A stretch of 46,706 nt of DNA from Halioglobus sp. (GCA_020443425.1 JAGRIE010000032.1:1-46706); one strand, 5' to 3'. Shown: positions 16,832 through 25,496, counted from the stretch's first letter. Notes: a model not told the origin generated them from the sequence alone. Numbers and translations are program-made.

Positions 16832-18449
16832 CGATTGCGCCGGTGGCGGTGGCTGCCATGATCTCGTGAGCGCAGTTGTAGCCCGGCAGAAATGTCACGC
16901 CGGGACCGGGGTGGCAGGAGGCGCCACAGAGGTACAGGTTTTCCACCGGCGTCGAGTGGCCCGTACCCTCGACCAGGCATCGCTCGCCTATCATCTGGTC
17001 CGGATGCAGTAAGCCATGGGTCCAATCGCCATTGGTGACGCCCTGCATACTGGCGAAATGATCGGCGGAGAATATTGCCTGATCGACAATCAGCGACCTG
17101 AAATTGGGCATGTGAACGCAGATATGGTCGATGATCTTCTCCGCCATCTGGCCGCGCATTTTACCGCGCCTGCTTTTATCGGCCTCGCAGGGGAAGTAGA
17201 AGCCATAGGCGGACGCAGTATGGTATCCGGGCGGTGCCAGGCTGCTGTCCACCACGGACGGTATCTGGAACGCGAGTGGAATCTGCTCGGGTAATTCTCC
17301 TCTCACGCAGGTCTCATAACTCTGTTGCAATACCTGTGGATCGAGCACCATTGCGCCGCCAAACCGCGAGCCGTGAATTTCGTTCAGTTTGCCGAGGTGG
17401 GCAGAGTATTCGGGTAAACCGCTGAGTTTGAACAGCATATGCACGAAAGCACCGCGGTGTGAAAAGGCATCTACTCGCTTCTGGTCCGTCGGCGCAAGTT
17501 TGCAGTCGCTGAGCAGACGGTTGAAAGTCGCCTGTTTGTCCAGATTGGAGATGATGGTTTCAGCGTACAAGGTCTCACCGCTCTTGAGTGCAACCCCTAC
17601 CGCCTTGTTGTCTTCTACCAGGATCCGCGAGACGCTTTGTTTGAGACGCACTTCTCCACCCAACGCTTCGATCTGTTCCGCCAGGGATTCGGACAGGCGA
17701 CCGAGACCGCCCTTCACGCGCTGCATCAGGCCTTCGGAGCCCTCCTGTGCCATCGTATAGACCAGACACAGCCCAGAGCCCTCCGTGTAAGGGCCCTTGT
17801 AGGTGGCCTGGACGGCGGCAAAAGCCATGCTGGCGCGCAGTTCGCGGTGTTGAATGCGGTTGGGAAAGAACTTGTCGAGGATATCCATCGCCGAGCCTTT
17901 AAACGCCAACTCCAGGTGCGCACGCTGCTGTGGCGTCCTGGCTTCAGCGATCAGGTCCTCCAGCTTTCGCGGCGCTTTGCGGGCGGTAAAGCGATCCAGC
18001 AGACGAGCGGGATACTGGCAAAAACGCAGGAATCGGACGAATCCCATCATTCCGCTGAGGCCAAAGGTTCGCAGCAGGTTGAAACTCAGCCTGACCGGGT
18101 TCCGATAGATCACAAACGGGCGCCCGTCTGGACCCACAAGGTTGACCGCCATCACGGGTAGCGGAATGAGTTCGACGCCATGCGCCTCGAAGTCGAAGTA
18201 GCGTTTGATTTCGGCGGAGAGTGGGAACAGGCAACTGGCGCCTACTTCGTTGCGGCACCCCTTCAGGATTTCCCGGGTGCCACCCATGCCGCCGACAAAA
18301 TTGTTCTTCTCCAGCACCAGTACTCGTCGGCCATTGCGCGCCAGCACCAGTGCGGCGGCCAGGCCATTGTGGCCTGCGCCCACCACGATACAGTCGAATC
18401 TGTCGGGCGCTCGTCCGGTGCCGCTGGGTGAATCGGTAGATCTGGCCAT
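16791..18449 (-). CDS. phytoene-desaturase-like FAD-dependent oxidoreductase
   Basis: 552 residues. The FAD-binding dinucleotide fold is at the N terminus: CIVVGAGHNGLAAALVLARN (residues 20-39), with the ribose-binding Glu in LVLEKNN and a GGMGG loop. NEVGASCLFPL and the C-terminal LYLCGASCHPGPGVTFLPGYN complete the pattern of the carotenoid-desaturase/PYROXD2-like group. Length of 500-550 is normal. No other carotenoid gene is in the window, so the natural substrate may be another polyene, lipid or steroid-like compound. It diverges from the kinase gene at 18585 across a perfect palindrome, and its last 41 bases overlap the TetR gene on the opposite strand. Confidence 0.85.
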   Translation of the reverse strand: MARSTDSPSGTGRAPDRFDCIVVGAGHNGLAAALVLARNGRRVLVLEKNNFVGGMGGTREILKGCRNEVGASCLFPLSAEIKRYFDFEAHGVELIPLPVMAVNLVGPDGRPFVIYRNPVRLSFNLLRTFGLSGMMGFVRFLRFCQYPARLLDRFTARKAPRKLEDLIAEARTPQQRAHLELAFKGSAMDILDKFFPNRIQHRELRASMAFAAVQATYKGPYTEGSGLCLVYTMAQEGSEGLMQRVKGGLGRLSESLAEQIEALGGEVRLKQSVSRILVEDNKAVGVALKSGETLYAETIISNLDKQATFNRLLSDCKLAPTDQKRVDAFSHRGAFVHMLFKLSGLPEYSAHLGKLNEIHGSRFGGAMVLDPQVLQQSYETCVRGELPEQIPLAFQIPSVVDSSLAPPGYHTASAYGFYFPCEADKSRRGKMRGQMAEKIIDHICVHMPNFRSLIVDQAIFSADHFASMQGVTNGDWTHGLLHPDQMIGERCLVEGTGHSTPVENLYLCGASCHPGPGVTFLPGYNCAHEIMAATATGAIATSVAPAQEVCAA

Positions 18450-18493
18450 ACGCTAGTCTCCACTATAGAAACCGTCACTTGTATGCCCTCATG

Positions 18494-18521
18494 ATAGGAC
18501 ATATTATTAAAAATGTCCTAT
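18494..18521. promoter_or_regulatory. perfect palindrome, candidate TetR-type operator
   Basis: ATAGGACAT (18494-18502), a 10-base AT-rich spacer, then the exact complement ATGTCCTAT (18513-18521). It lies between the divergent FAD oxidoreductase (start 18449) and kinase (start 18585) genes, where one repressor dimer pair could control both. A partial match (AATGTCTCAT) occurs upstream of the TetR gene near 16209-16218. Assignment to that regulator is inference. Confidence 0.6.
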
Positions 18522-18584
18522 AACGGCGATCAGTCGGCCGCCGGCACCGGCAATTATATAAACAGGCAGGTTCAGGGAGCGCTC

Positions 18585-19796
18585 ATGGCTATATCGGATG
18601 CAGCCCGGCTAGCAGCGGTGGCAGCAATGGGAGGGGGCCGTCTGCTCGGGGACACGCTGGGTGATATAACCGGTACCAGCATGCCCTACAAAGCGGAGGA
18701 TGTCGCGACACCAACTGTGTTAGCGGCGCTGATCAACAGCGGGGCCCTCGCACCGGCTGCCGCCCCGGTGCGATTGAGTCGGGTACAGCGACAGTCGATA
18801 CCCTCTGTCAGCAGCAATTGCGAAAACCTTGTGCTCACTATCGAGCAGCACGGTGAGCCGGTCCTGCCGCACAGCCTCTTCGTCAAACTGCCGATGGAGT
18901 CATTGCTGACCCGATGGTTTTTCACCATCATCAACGCCTGGCAGTTGGAATCCTATTTTTTTCGTCATGTGGCGCACAGGCAGCCACTGCGCACGCCGGT
19001 CACCTATGCCACACGGTGCCAGGGGGCGCGATTTTTCCTTGTGCAGGAGAACCTCCACGAGGATCCCTCGGTAGTGTTGTTCACTAATCCCGATATGATG
19101 GCCGGGCCTCCGCTGGAACTGGCGTATCGCTGTCTCGATGCCTTCGCCCGTTTGCACGCCTGCCACTATGGGCTCAGCGCAGCTGAGCGCGAAGCGATAC
19201 TGCCGGGGAGATACCATATTCTCCTGTCGCCAGGTATGGGGCTGGCGGCGCGTATGTTGAACCGCCTGGCCCTGCAGCCGACCATGCAAAAGTTGCCGGG
19301 CGTGATACCCGCCCACGTGGAAGCGGTTTACCTGCGTACAATGGATAATTGGGATGCGTTGCTGCGATACTGGTTTTCCGGTCCGCTCTCTCTGCTGCAC
19401 GGGGACAGCCACCTCGGTAACTTTTTCGTTTCGGGTGATGACATGGGCATGCTGGACTGGCAGGCGGTGCACTGGGGTAAAGGTATTCGTGACGTACAGT
19501 ACTTCCTGATTGACTCGCTGCCCGCTCATATACTGGCGGAACACGAGAGCGAGTTGGTTGCATACTATGTGCAGCGTCGCGCGCATCACGGTGAGCCAAT
19601 CGACCTGCAACAGACCTGGCAGGAGTATCGCAGTTTTACCTTTCACTCGCTGATGACCATCGCAGTGTCTATAGGTTTCGGCGCCCTGAATGAGGACCAG
19701 GACGAACTGATGGGGGAGGTGTTACGCCGCACCGTGGCTGCGGTGGAACGCGTGGACTACGCCGGCTGGCTGGACAATTTCCTCGCCGCACAGTAG
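18585..19796 (+). CDS. CHK/aminoglycoside-phosphotransferase-like kinase
   Basis: 403 residues from the ATG at 18585, chosen because AGGGAG lies six bases upstream; the earlier ATG at 18513 sits inside the palindrome and lacks a ribosome site. The catalytic loop is HGDSHLGN (about 272-279) and the metal-binding Asp is in LDWQ (about 291), as in APH and ecdysteroid-kinase-like (CHK) families. FFLVQENLHEDP is a plausible N-lobe hinge segment. Members phosphorylate small hydroxylated molecules. Here the neighbours suggest a lipid, steroid or sugar alcohol rather than an antibiotic (inference). A zinc alcohol dehydrogenase follows after 28 bases, probably in the same transcript. Confidence 0.82.
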   Translation: MAISDAARLAAVAAMGGGRLLGDTLGDITGTSMPYKAEDVATPTVLAALINSGALAPAAAPVRLSRVQRQSIPSVSSNCENLVLTIEQHGEPVLPHSLFVKLPMESLLTRWFFTIINAWQLESYFFRHVAHRQPLRTPVTYATRCQGARFFLVQENLHEDPSVVLFTNPDMMAGPPLELAYRCLDAFARLHACHYGLSAAEREAILPGRYHILLSPGMGLAARMLNRLALQPTMQKLPGVIPAHVEAVYLRTMDNWDALLRYWFSGPLSLLHGDSHLGNFFVSGDDMGMLDWQAVHWGKGIRDVQYFLIDSLPAHILAEHESELVAYYVQRRAHHGEPIDLQQTWQEYRSFTFHSLMTIAVSIGFGALNEDQDELMGEVLRRTVAAVERVDYAGWLDNFLAAQ

Positions 19797-19824
19797 CTTC
19801 AGGATAAAGAAGGATAGCACCCAC

Positions 19825-20769
19825 ATGAAAGCAGTCCGCTGTTGCGACAAACACATTCAGGTTGTTGACGTGCCGGCACCCGCACCTGCTGGCGATAGCG
19901 TTATCGTCAACGTCCGCTCCGCGGGTATCTGTGGTTCGGATATCCATATGTTGAATGCCGGCTTTCAGCTGCCGTCCACGCTGGGGCATGAAGTGGCGGG
20001 TACGCTGCCCGATGGCCGCGCCGTCGCACTCGAGCCGATCGCGCCCTGCGGGCATTGCGATATGTGCGTCCAGGGAGATTACAGCCTGTGCCGGCTGAGT
20101 TCTGGTATGGTCTACGGTGTCGGGCGCGATGGAGGCATGGCGGAGCAGATTGTGGTTCCCGCTCGCTGTCTGGTGCCGCTGCCCGCTGTTGTCAGTGCTG
20201 CCGACGCCTGTCTGGTCGAGCCGCTGGCGGTGGCTGCCCACGGCTTGCGGATGCTGGCGCTGAAACCCGACAGCCGGGTCGCCATTATCGGTGCCGGCGC
20301 AGTCGGGTTGTCCGCTGCTGCGATGCTGACTTCCGCGGTCAAGCATGTGGATATCGCCGCCCGTCATCCCGCCCAGATGCGGGCTGCCGAGCGGATCGGG
20401 GCGGGATTGTCGCCCGGTGGCGAGTACGATTTCGTGGTGGAATGTGCCGGCACCTCGGCGGCACTGCAGCAGGCTGCAAGACTGTGTAAACCCGGTGCGA
20501 CCATACTGCTTCTGGCCACCTACTGGGAGGGGGTTACGCTGCCGGCGTTTGAAGTGTCTATGAAGGCGTTGAGAATTTACGCCTCCTCCATGTATGACAA
20601 ACAGGGCCTTGTGCGCGATGTGGATGTGGCTGCCCAGTTGCTGGCGCAGCGCCCTGAACTCCCCGATATCCTGATCACCCATCGTCTGCCGCTGGACGCC
20701 GCCCCGGAAGCTTTTGCGATAGCCGCGAATCGCCAGGCGGGCGCAATCAAAGTGGTGCTGGAACCCTAG
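19825..20769 (+). CDS. zinc-dependent alcohol dehydrogenase (MDR family)
   Basis: 314 residues. Catalytic zinc ligands are C36 in GICGSDIH and H55 in GHEVAG with E56. The structural zinc cysteines are C75, C78, C81 and C89 in APCGHCDMCVQGDYSLC. The NAD(P)-binding loop is AIIGAGAVGLSAAAML near residues 152-167. The protein is about 30 residues shorter than the usual 340-350; a shortened coenzyme domain is apparent between the GAGAVG loop and EYDFVVECAGT. It oxidises or reduces an alcohol/aldehyde pair; the substrate is unknown. It follows the kinase gene closely. The short gap to the next gene (163 bases) has a GTGGGC/GCCCAC inverted pair but no T-run. Confidence 0.88.
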   Translation: MKAVRCCDKHIQVVDVPAPAPAGDSVIVNVRSAGICGSDIHMLNAGFQLPSTLGHEVAGTLPDGRAVALEPIAPCGHCDMCVQGDYSLCRLSSGMVYGVGRDGGMAEQIVVPARCLVPLPAVVSAADACLVEPLAVAAHGLRMLALKPDSRVAIIGAGAVGLSAAAMLTSAVKHVDIAARHPAQMRAAERIGAGLSPGGEYDFVVECAGTSAALQQAARLCKPGATILLLATYWEGVTLPAFEVSMKALRIYASSMYDKQGLVRDVDVAAQLLAQRPELPDILITHRLPLDAAPEAFAIAANRQAGAIKVVLEP

Positions 20770-20932
20770 AGCGGTGCAGTGGGCTTTCCGGCTGTCGCAC
20801 TGGTCGGTCGGCGACGGCCCACAGTGGCTGTTGACACGAGCACCGGTTTCAGGGATTAATTTCCCTCGCTGGATATGAAAGGAATGAACGCCTCACCCAA
20901 TAACGAACAACCTTGTCGCGGAGTAACGGCCC

Positions 20933-21592
20933 ATGAAACGGATTCTGGTTTGTGTTGCTACCTTCTTTCTTGCTCCCGGTGTTGCCCATGCGATGCCCAC
21001 GCCCTGGGAATTGCTGAATGACAATATGGATGTGGTGGGCACATTCCTGCTCGATATCGATACCCAGAGTACCAGTGATGTGGCCATTACCGGTGACCTG
21101 GGTGTCTATACACGCTCCTCTACCTTCACTGCGTTGAACACGAGCGCCTACGTCGGTCCCTATGCGGTGACCAACTACTTCAAGTTTTTTTCTGTTGAAG
21201 CGGGCAAGGTCTACAGAAATGACTACGGTGGAGGTGAGTACAGTGAAATACGTGTCAATGACTCCGCGATGGATATAGGGACAACGGGGGTGCTGGTGCC
21301 CGGCGGTGGTCTCTATGCAGCTTACATCAACGAAATCTATAATTATGATGAAGTGAATGTGTACTGTGGTTATTACGAAGAGCTGTATGACGAAGAGGGC
21401 AACTACATCGGTGACGGCCCCTGTGTCAATTATTATCAGGATGCGTATTTCAATACTGATGCGGGGTACTGGTACGGTGGCTTTTACCTGAGGAGTCAAC
21501 CGGTGGTCGCTGATGTGCCAGTTCCGGCCACTGCCCTGTTGTTGCTGGCAGCGCTGTGCGGTCTCGGTATCGGTCGCAGGCGACGGCGGTAG
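20933..21592 (+). CDS. PEP-CTERM-like (VPxPA) exported protein
   Basis: 219 residues with a signal peptide (MKRILVCVATFFLAPGVAHA) and a C-terminal sorting-type tail: VPVPATALL, a hydrophobic segment to about residue 213, then GIGRRRRR. This is the VPxPA variant of the exosortase target seen in many gammaproteobacteria. The mature part is unusually rich in Tyr, Asp, Glu and Asn (for example NEIYNYDEVNVYCGYYEELY), with a few cysteines, and matches no domain I know. It is probably surface attached. It precedes the small LTPEQR-repeat gene by 30 bases and may share its transcript. It is the second such protein in the window besides 5300-5833. Confidence 0.82.
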   Translation: MKRILVCVATFFLAPGVAHAMPTPWELLNDNMDVVGTFLLDIDTQSTSDVAITGDLGVYTRSSTFTALNTSAYVGPYAVTNYFKFFSVEAGKVYRNDYGGGEYSEIRVNDSAMDIGTTGVLVPGGGLYAAYINEIYNYDEVNVYCGYYEELYDEEGNYIGDGPCVNYYQDAYFNTDAGYWYGGFYLRSQPVVADVPVPATALLLLAALCGLGIGRRRRR

Positions 21593-21622
21593 TACCCGCG
21601 AGGGTAAGTCAGGAGAGGTCCA

Positions 21623-22048
21623 TTGAAAAACTATGTCGCAATAGGGGTTCTGGTCGTGTTGTGCGGTCTCGCAGAAGTGCGGGCACAGGATGGCGCCGCT
21701 GCTGCCAGCAGCCAGGGTGCCGGCAAGCCCCGTCTGGAAAACAAGCTGGGCCTGACAGATGAACAGGTCAAAAAAATGCGCGAGATTCGCGACAGCGGTG
21801 GCTCCATGGCTGAAATGCGTGCTGTGCTGACCCCGGAGCAGCGGGCCGAGGCGGCGCGGATGAGGTCAGGGTCCGGTGCCCAGGGTACGCGCGGGGCTCG
21901 TCTGCAGGGCTACCTTGGCCTAAGCGACGAGCAGATGGCGGATATCACACGAATACTGCGCGATGGGGGTTCCCGCGAGGATGTTCGCGCTGTGTTGACG
22001 CCGGAACAGCGGTCCAAATACGACGCCATGCACGATACCGGGGACTGA
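21623..22048 (+). CDS. small exported protein with two LGL(T/S)DEQ...LTPEQR repeats
   Basis: 141 residues with a signal peptide (about 1-21, ending VRAQ). The mature part is an internal duplication: LGLTDEQVKKMREIRDSGGS...VLTPEQR and LGLSDEQMADITRILRDGGS...VLTPEQR. Each unit is about 45 residues, helical and charged. LTPEQR recalls the LTxxQ element of Spy/CpxP periplasmic proteins, but the spacing and duplication differ, so a chaperone role is only a possibility. Translation starts at TTG 21623, supported by AGGAGAGG five bases upstream. It follows the VPxPA protein by 30 bases and converges on the pterin dehydratase gene. Confidence 0.78.
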   Translation: MKNYVAIGVLVVLCGLAEVRAQDGAAAASSQGAGKPRLENKLGLTDEQVKKMREIRDSGGSMAEMRAVLTPEQRAEAARMRSGSGAQGTRGARLQGYLGLSDEQMADITRILRDGGSREDVRAVLTPEQRSKYDAMHDTGD

Positions 22049-22088
22049 GGTCAGCGCAGTTCAGCAGCCGCCAGCGGGAAACCGATTG

Positions 22089-22394
22089 TCAGCTGCTGGT
22101 CGAAGGTGAGGCCAGCAGCTGGTTGATGCGCGCAGCGAGGGTAAAGTCGCGCTCAGTTATGCCCCCTGCGTCATGTGTCGTCAGCAAGATTTCGACCCGG
22201 TTGTACACGTTTGACCACTCGGGGTGGTGGTTCATGGATTCCGCCACCAGCGCAACGCGACTCATGAAGCCGAAGGCTTCAACAAAATCGCCAAACGTAA
22301 ACCGGCGGCACAGTTTGGTATCAACCAGGCTCCAATGTTCCAACTCGGACAGTTTCGATGCAATTGCAGACGATGACAGTTTCTCGCTTTGCAC
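22089..22394 (-). CDS. phhB: 4a-hydroxytetrahydrobiopterin (pterin-4a-carbinolamine) dehydratase
   Basis: 101 residues, the family size. The signature is complete: [21 protein letters not shown], then [15 protein letters not shown], with the two adjacent His and the following acidic/Trp residues of the active site, and [17 protein letters not shown]. The enzyme dehydrates 4a-hydroxytetrahydrobiopterin after aromatic amino acid hydroxylation, regenerating the pterin cofactor. No phhA is in the window. The start is GTG at 22394, with GAGGAA upstream. The upstream sulfotransferase gene ends 14 bases before it on the same strand, so the two may be cotranscribed. Confidence 0.93.
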   Translation of the reverse strand: MQSEKLSSSAIASKLSELEHWSLVDTKLCRRFTFGDFVEAFGFMSRVALVAESMNHHPEWSNVYNRVEILLTTHDAGGITERDFTLAARINQLLASPSTSS

Positions 22395-22408
22395 AATGAA
22401 TTCCTCGT

Positions 22409-23164
22409 CTAATCTGCTAATGCCAACACCCGCGTGGCGGGGTGGTCAAGTAACTGCTGGTAATTGCGGACGACTTTTTGCAGGTTGGACGCGCCCACTT
22501 TTTTCAGCGCCGGTTGAATGGTCGCAGCGTCGACATCGAGACCGAGGAAATCACACACCTGCGCTACTGTCTCCGCTGTTTCTGCAGCGAGTGTCTCGTA
22601 GTGTACCTTAAACACAGGTCGGGCGCTGAGCAGCGCGTCCAGCGCGGCAGCCTGGTTCTCAAGTTCGGCGGATCGCTGCAGAAACTCATCGATATCGATT
22701 GTCACTGCTATCGCCTGCTCGCTGCGGCCGCCCGCGCCGGAATGGTTGGGGCCGCCCTGAAGCAGAATCTGTTCGGAGACAAAGCGCCGCAGGGTATTGG
22801 TGCGCGTCAGGTGAATAAACCTGAAACTGTCCGCCTTCAGCAGGGAATCGACAACGTCTTGCCAGCGCGGGTCGAGGAAGGCGCTGTACAGCGCCTTGAA
22901 GCCCGCTGCTGCGCTCGGCCTGTCCAGTGCCTGGTGAATAAAGCCGACCGGGTCCGCGCTGCGCTCCCGCAACAGGCGCTGTAGTCGTTCCGTGCGCTGC
23001 TGCTGGGTCATGTTGATGAGATCGGCGCCGTCTTCATACCCCCGCACCTGATCCGCGCCCAGCAGTTCGCCGTGGCAGCAGACGCCGTCCAGGCTGTTAA
23101 GCGTTTTCACCAGCAGGGTGCTGCCGGTGCGGGGCGCACCGACAATCACAAATTGTGTACTCAT
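22409..23164 (-). CDS. short sulfotransferase-family protein
   Basis: 251 residues from the ATG at 23164, placed so that the P-loop strand begins at once ([18 protein letters not shown]). A longer frame to 23338 adds 58 residues without similarity to the fold. GAPRTGST is the 5'-phosphosulfate loop and [18 protein letters not shown] the 3'-phosphate region. It resembles the Stf0/NodH-like or Sulfotransfer_1 class rather than the three long copies, being shorter and lacking their N-terminal TGLxDFG part. The substrate is unknown; surface glycans are common acceptors for such short forms. It diverges from the SDR gene, with 224 bases between starts. Confidence 0.82.
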   Translation of the reverse strand: MSTQFVIVGAPRTGSTLLVKTLNSLDGVCCHGELLGADQVRGYEDGADLINMTQQQRTERLQRLLRERSADPVGFIHQALDRPSAAAGFKALYSAFLDPRWQDVVDSLLKADSFRFIHLTRTNTLRRFVSEQILLQGGPNHSGAGGRSEQAIAVTIDIDEFLQRSAELENQAAALDALLSARPVFKVHYETLAAETAETVAQVCDFLGLDVDAATIQPALKKVGASNLQKVVRNYQQLLDHPATRVLALAD

Positions 23165-23388
23165 TCTGTTGTGGACCGTATCGCGGGGCCGGCATGCTCT
23201 TACCCGGCAGACCTGTATGCTCTCAGTGAATGTACGCCAGCTTATATTAGGCGAGTAGATCAAGTCCACACAGCGTTGACGGCGCTTCGTATGGACAGCG
23301 CCTGACAGCGCCGCGGTGATTTTGTATGCTGCAGTCACGCGCCTACGCCATATCCCGGAGCTACGGCGTGAACCGACCGGAGACCGTG

Positions 23389-24165
23389 ATGCAAGCCGAG
23401 ACGATTGCGCAGTATTTTGATCTTACAGACAGGGTGATAGTGGTGACCGGTGGCAGTCGCGGCCTGGGGTTTGCGATGTGCCGCGCCTTCGCCCGGGCCG
23501 GCGCACATGTCGTGATCAGCTCGCGCAAGCCCGATGCCTGCGAGCGGGCGGCACAGCAGATCGAGAGTGAAACCGGGCGGGCCTGCCTGCCGGCACCCTG
23601 CCATGTCGGGGACTGGGAGGCCTGCGATGCGCTCGTGCAGACTGTCAATGAACGTTACGGGCGTATCGATGTACTGGTCAACAATGCCGGGATGTCGCCG
23701 CTGTACGAGTCGCCTGCTACGGTCAGTCGTGCACTGTTTGACAAGGTTATCGGGGTCAACCTCGCAGGTCCATTCAGGCTCAGCGCTGTGATCGGTGAGC
23801 AGATGGCGCGCGGTGAAGGGGGTGCGATTATCAATGTGAGCAGTATAGCGGCGGTTGCTCCCGGCGCAGCGGAACTGCCCTACGCGGCCGCCAAGGCCGG
23901 CTTGAACAACCTCACCCAGGGGCTGGCGCACGCGCTGGGGCCAAAAGTGCGCTGTAATTGCATTATGCCAGGCCCGTTCCTGACGGATATTGCCCAGGCG
24001 TGGGGCGAGGAGACCAAGGCCGCCCTTGTAGCCATGGTGCCGCTGGGGCGAGCAGGAGAGGCGGAGGAAATAGTCGGTGCGGCACTGTATCTTGCCTCAG
24101 ATGCCTCGCGCTTCACCAATGGCGCCATCATCAAGGTCGATGGTGGCGCCGCATTTGGCAACTGA
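23389..24165 (+). CDS. SDR-family oxidoreductase
   Basis: 258 residues from the ATG at 23389 (GGAG upstream); the frame is open to 23326 but the extra part is not SDR-like. The cofactor loop is TGGSRGLGFA near residue 20, NNAG follows near residue 95, Ser of INVSSIAAV and the YAAAK pair form the catalytic triad, and GPFLTDIAQ and VDGGAAFGN are typical of classical SDRs with NAD(P)H. FabG-like reductases and gluconate dehydrogenases share this pattern; the substrate cannot be fixed. It converges on the anti-sigma gene with a 10-base gap. Confidence 0.9.
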   Translation: MQAETIAQYFDLTDRVIVVTGGSRGLGFAMCRAFARAGAHVVISSRKPDACERAAQQIESETGRACLPAPCHVGDWEACDALVQTVNERYGRIDVLVNNAGMSPLYESPATVSRALFDKVIGVNLAGPFRLSAVIGEQMARGEGGAIINVSSIAAVAPGAAELPYAAAKAGLNNLTQGLAHALGPKVRCNCIMPGPFLTDIAQAWGEETKAALVAMVPLGRAGEAEEIVGAALYLASDASRFTNGAIIKVDGGAAFGN

Positions 24166-24175
24166 CGGCTGGCAA

Positions 24176-24829
24176 TCAGGCAGTGCGCAGCTTCAGGAAC
24201 GGATTCATCCAACGAAATTTCCAGTCGGTGAACCGCAGCGGTGCGTCCAGCACGGCGAGACAGATGCAGTCCTCGGACTGCAGCGCCGTGGGTGCATGCA
24301 CATCGCCCGGCCTGCGGATCAGGAAGTCACCCTTGTGGTAGCTGCCGTTCGCGTCTGAAAAACCTCCCTCCAGGATGAGGGTCATCTCAGTGCCGCGATG
24401 GGTGTGCTCCGGGATACGGCCACCGGCGCGGATGTGGTAGAGAGCAAACTCGTGGTCGGGATCGCCGGTCTTGAGGTAGCTGATCCGCAGTGTGGAGCCG
24501 ATATTTCGCCAGTTCAGGTCACTGAAATCGCCGCGCATCAGGCGTTGCAGGATGGCCGGTGTTGAACTCGGGCTACTCTTCCTGTGGCTGTACTCGAGAG
24601 GCTTCTCATCGTCCAGGCGGGCCAGCACGGCGTCCAGTTGTGCATCGCCAACGGGCACCGGCTGCAATGCCTCAAACAGGCTCGCGCCGAGATCGGTAAG
24701 CTGGCCGGCGATCCGCTGGCAGCGGCGGCACTGGTTTACATGGATGGAGACGCAGGCCCCCTGTGCCAGCGGCAGTGAGCCCGCAGCATATTCGGTGATG
24801 AGTTCGAGATCTGGATGAAAATTGGTCAT
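24176..24829 (-). CDS. chrR: ChrR-type anti-sigma factor with C-terminal cupin domain
   Basis: 217 residues from ATG 24829; a TTG at 24844 would add five residues and overlap the sigma gene. The N-terminal zinc anti-sigma domain has HVNQCRRCQ (H-x3-C-x2-C) at about 30-38, preceded by LITEYAAGSLP. A cupin domain follows: PEHTHRGTEMTLILEGGF with metal-binding His/Glu residues, then GDFLIRRPGDVHAP. This two-domain layout is that of ChrR, which holds its ECF sigma factor inactive until singlet oxygen or organic peroxide is sensed. The gene follows the sigma gene directly in the same transcript. The neighbours fit the same regulon. Confidence 0.9.
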   Translation of the reverse strand: MTNFHPDLELITEYAAGSLPLAQGACVSIHVNQCRRCQRIAGQLTDLGASLFEALQPVPVGDAQLDAVLARLDDEKPLEYSHRKSSPSSTPAILQRLMRGDFSDLNWRNIGSTLRISYLKTGDPDHEFALYHIRAGGRIPEHTHRGTEMTLILEGGFSDANGSYHKGDFLIRRPGDVHAPTALQSEDCICLAVLDAPLRFTDWKFRWMNPFLKLRTA

Positions 24830-24833
24830 GGCG

Positions 24834-25442
24834 TTATCTTTCAAGTTGAATCTGAAGTTTCTGAAGGGCCAGGCGTACGCGTGACTTCACCGTGCCCAGT
24901 GGCAGGTCCAGCTCGCCGGACACCTCCGAGTGGGTTTTGCCTTCCATGTACACTTTGGCAAGTATTTGCGCCTGGTCGTTGGGTAGTTCCTTGATGAGAC
25001 CGCGGATACGCTCCCGGCTGCGTTTTTGGTGCAGTACCAGGAAGGCTTCCTCGCTGTCCTGTGAATCGGAGACGTCCTCTGCTGACAGCGGCGTGTCAAA
25101 TTTCTGCAGGCGGCGGTAGAGATCGGTCCGGCAGTTGCGCGCGATGGTATAAATCCACGTGCTGGCGGCGGCCTTTTCCGCGTTGAAGGCCCCGGCCTTT
25201 TGCCAGACCTTCAGCATAACTTCCTGCACCAGTTCGTCGGCATGATTGGCCGACAGAGTTGAGCCGGACAGCGCGAACGCCTTCATCAGCGGCGCAAAGT
25301 GCCGGAACAGGCGGGTGAAAGCCGCCCGGTCCTGCTTCTGGGCGATCAACGTCAGGCATTCACTCCATTCGTCGATGCGTTTGCCGTCAGCGTCAATGAG
25401 GGGTTTGCCCTCATCATCGATGGTGTCTGTCACAGTCTGCAT
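24834..25442 (-). CDS. rpoE: ECF sigma factor, RpoE/ChrR-partner type
   Basis: 202 residues from ATG 25442. An in-frame ATG at 25478 lies upstream of the promoter -10 element (25470-25475), so it cannot be in the mRNA from that promoter and is rejected. Region 2 includes RLFRHFAPLMKAFAL, ADELVQEVMLKVWQKA and STWIYTIARNCRTDLYRR. Region 4 includes LIKELPNDQAQILAKVYMEG and LPLGTVKSRVRLALQKL. It directs RNA polymerase to stress genes when released by the anti-sigma factor encoded next. The promoter ahead of its own gene matches those ahead of the FAD-oxidoreductase operon and the SRPBCC-SDR gene, suggesting autoregulation and a small local regulon. Confidence 0.93.
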   Translation of the reverse strand: MQTVTDTIDDEGKPLIDADGKRIDEWSECLTLIAQKQDRAAFTRLFRHFAPLMKAFALSGSTLSANHADELVQEVMLKVWQKAGAFNAEKAAASTWIYTIARNCRTDLYRRLQKFDTPLSAEDVSDSQDSEEAFLVLHQKRSRERIRGLIKELPNDQAQILAKVYMEGKTHSEVSGELDLPLGTVKSRVRLALQKLQIQLER

Positions 25443-25469
25443 GCTCTTGTTCCGAGGATGTTTGGAGAG

Positions 25470-25496
25470 TATACGCACGATTGCGGTATTGGATCA
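25470..25496 (-). promoter_or_regulatory. RpoE-type promoter for the sigma/anti-sigma genes
   Basis: On the minus strand TGATCC (25496-25491), 15 bases, CGTATA (25475-25470). It lies 28 bases before the sigma start codon. It pairs with a near-identical divergent motif at 25609. The form agrees with what I recall for ECF11-type sigma factors controlled by ChrR. Confidence 0.75.

Noticed and set aside
19669-20682. Open frame of 337 codons opposite the alcohol dehydrogenase
   Set aside because: Shadow of a well-supported MDR enzyme.
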